DNA from: Dyadobacter sp. 3J3 | Lineage (GTDB): Bacteria; Bacteroidota; Bacteroidia; Cytophagales; Spirosomataceae | NCBI RefSeq assembly: GCF_009801115.1 | Contig: NZ_VTOL01000002.1 | Coordinates: 310,001 to 374,000 of the forward strand | Direction of reading: 5' to 3' | DNA length: 64,000 nt | In this document: piece after piece, positions 62,834 through 64,000 of the stretch | Position numbering within the stretch: position 1 is the first letter of the stretch | How the letters are laid out: every line of letters begins with the position of its first letter | Notes under the pieces: model-generated | The model's input: the letters and a program-made list of their open reading frames with translations, nothing else | What the model was told of the DNA's origin: nothing | Database searches by the model: none | Position numbers and translations under genes: made by a program

Positions 62834-64000
62834 TTAGTCTTTTGAATCGTCTTTCTTATTATTAGTAACCAATAATTTATCTATTCTGCTTTTATCCATG
62901 TCAATCACTTCAAAATCAAAGTGTTTCCATTTAAATGTCTCACCCGTTTTCGGAATATTTTCCAGTACATGAAGCACAAATCCTCCTAATGTATTAAATC
63001 CGACAAATTCTTTACGCTCAGATTCCTGCATGCTGAGATCAAAATACTGAATAAAATTATCAAAGGGCAACTGTGCATCGATAAGATAACTTCCATCTTC
63101 TCTTTGGATAATTTCAGAATCTTCTTCGTCTTCCTCGGAAATATTTCCTACCAAAGCGTCCATAATATCGTGCATGGTGACGACGCCTAATAAACCGCCG
63201 TATTCATCCACAATAATCCCGAAATAGACTTTCTGCTCTTTGAATTTTTCAAGTGCCTGATATGCTCTGTTACTTTCAGGAAGGTAAACCGGATCTTTCA
63301 AAATATCTGTCAGATCGGCCAGTTGAACTTCCAGGTCCGTTGCCAGTAAATCTTTAATATAGATCAATCCTACAACGTCATCCACGGTATCCCTACAAAC
63401 CGGATATACGGAATGCCTGGATTCAAGGACTTTGGCTTTGTTTTCTTCAACTGTATCTTCAATATCAAGCCAGACAATTTCCTGGCGGTTTGTCATCAGC
63501 GAGGTTATTTTTCTATCCCCTAATTGAAAAACATTATGAACAATTTCCTGTTCAATTTCTTCAAAAACGCCACCCGTAGTTCCTTCCTGGATCAAACTCT
63601 TGATTTCTTCTTCCGTTACAGAATTTTCACTTTGTTTGATATTAAGCAAACGAATGATCAAATCGCTGGAAAAACCGAGTAGGGAAATAAAAGGTGCGGT
63701 TGCTACCGAAATGATATTCATGGGCCTGGCCATGAATTTTGAAATCGCCTCAGGATTGGCCATACCGATTCTTTTCGGAACCAGCTCACCAAGAACAAGA
63801 GAAAGATATGTGATAAAGACAAGAACTGTACCGACGGCCAAAGTGTGGCTATATGGCAAAAGAACAGGAATGGTCGCAATTACTTTTTCAAAATCCGATG
63901 TGATGTTGTCGCCACTATACATACCTGTCAAAAGCCCGATCAAGGTAATACCTATCTGAACGGTCGAAAGAAATCTCGTGGGAGAATTGGCTAAGTTCAG
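62834..64000 (-). CDS. CNNM/CBS-domain protein (HlyC/CorC family), 5' end outside window
   Basis: 389 residues are visible; the frame is open to the right edge, where LNLANSPTRFLSTVQIGITL is the expected family sequence, so the start lies beyond 64000. Order: DUF21/CNNM membrane domain (helices to LVLGELVPKRIGMANPE), two CBS domains (LMTNRQEIVWLDI and YPVCRDTVDDVVGLIYIKDLL; VYFGIIVDEYGGLLGVVTMHDIMDALVGNI) and the CorC/HlyC C-terminal domain (DGSYLIDAQLPFDNFIQYF, GFVLHVLENIPKTGE). It is thought to transport or regulate divalent cations such as Mg2+; haemolysis is not implied. Confidence 0.93.
   Translation of the reverse strand: MNLANSPTRFLSTVQIGITLIGLLTGMYSGDNITSDFEKVIATIPVLLPYSHTLAVGTVLVFITYLSLVLGELVPKRIGMANPEAISKFMARPMNIISVATAPFISLLGFSSDLIIRLLNIKQSENSVTEEEIKSLIQEGTTGGVFEEIEQEIVHNVFQLGDRKITSLMTNRQEIVWLDIEDTVEENKAKVLESRHSVYPVCRDTVDDVVGLIYIKDLLATDLEVQLADLTDILKDPVYLPESNRAYQALEKFKEQKVYFGIIVDEYGGLLGVVTMHDIMDALVGNISEEDEEDSEIIQREDGSYLIDAQLPFDNFIQYFDLSMQESERKEFVGFNTLGGFVLHVLENIPKTGETFKWKHFDFEVIDMDKSRIDKLLVTNNKKDDSKD

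Overview
The window reads as a chromosomal segment of a Bacteroidetes bacterium, most likely of the Cytophagales/Spirosomaceae (Dyadobacter-like). The reasons are a SusC/SusD pair, a type IX secretion sorting domain, DUF1080 and DUF3098 proteins, the gene order ftsX-DUF3098-uppP-truB-ribF, promoters of the TAnnTTTG type, and starts without Shine-Dalgarno sequences. Base composition is AT-rich throughout. I see no rRNA, tRNA, phage, transposase or CRISPR. Both ends cut a gene: a DinB-like protein at the left and a CNNM/CBS transporter-like protein at the right.

Layout. 0-10 kb: a MocR-type regulator with a likely direct-repeat operator, a zinc/cadmium P1B-ATPase behind a palindromic operator, secreted proteins, a serine hydrolase, a DUF1801 gene broken by one in-frame stop, and an M61 peptidase. 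10-17.7 kb: esterases, GNAT, a GT39-like membrane enzyme, DUF1080, a kinase-like phosphotransferase, lspA and a class A beta-lactamase-like hydrolase. 17.7-19.1 kb: a gene-free tandem array of 22 hairpin units with a period near 57 bp, the most unusual feature here. 19.1-32 kb: rluF, an acetyl-xylan-esterase-like enzyme with a Gfo/Idh oxidoreductase, etfBA, a DUF151 nuclease-like protein, the envelope/housekeeping operon ftsX to ribF, an amidohydrolase and a second gene (cupin) interrupted by a single in-frame TAA. 32-37 kb: an orphan SusC/SusD pair behind two identical LacI-type operators. 37-46 kb: an exopolysaccharide or surface glycan locus (GT-C protein, SGNH enzyme, two GT4, two GT2, a WcaF-like acetyltransferase and a WecA-type initiating transferase). 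46-53 kb: GH2 glycosidase, T9SS cargo and a FecA-like TonB receptor with a small membrane partner. 53-58 kb: mprF with an AcvB/VirJ-type hydrolase and a lipoprotein hydrolase, a likely aminoacyl-lipid module. 58-64 kb: cysE, a TetR regulator, a divergent polyphosphate kinase lacking canonical active-site residues, pyrE and the CNNM/CBS gene.

Most of the window is ordinary accessory and housekeeping chromosome. What stands out is the hairpin array, the two intact frames each broken by one TAA, several clean operator-like repeats, the altered PPK1, and the mprF-acvB pairing. All family assignments come from reading motifs by eye; no database search was run.
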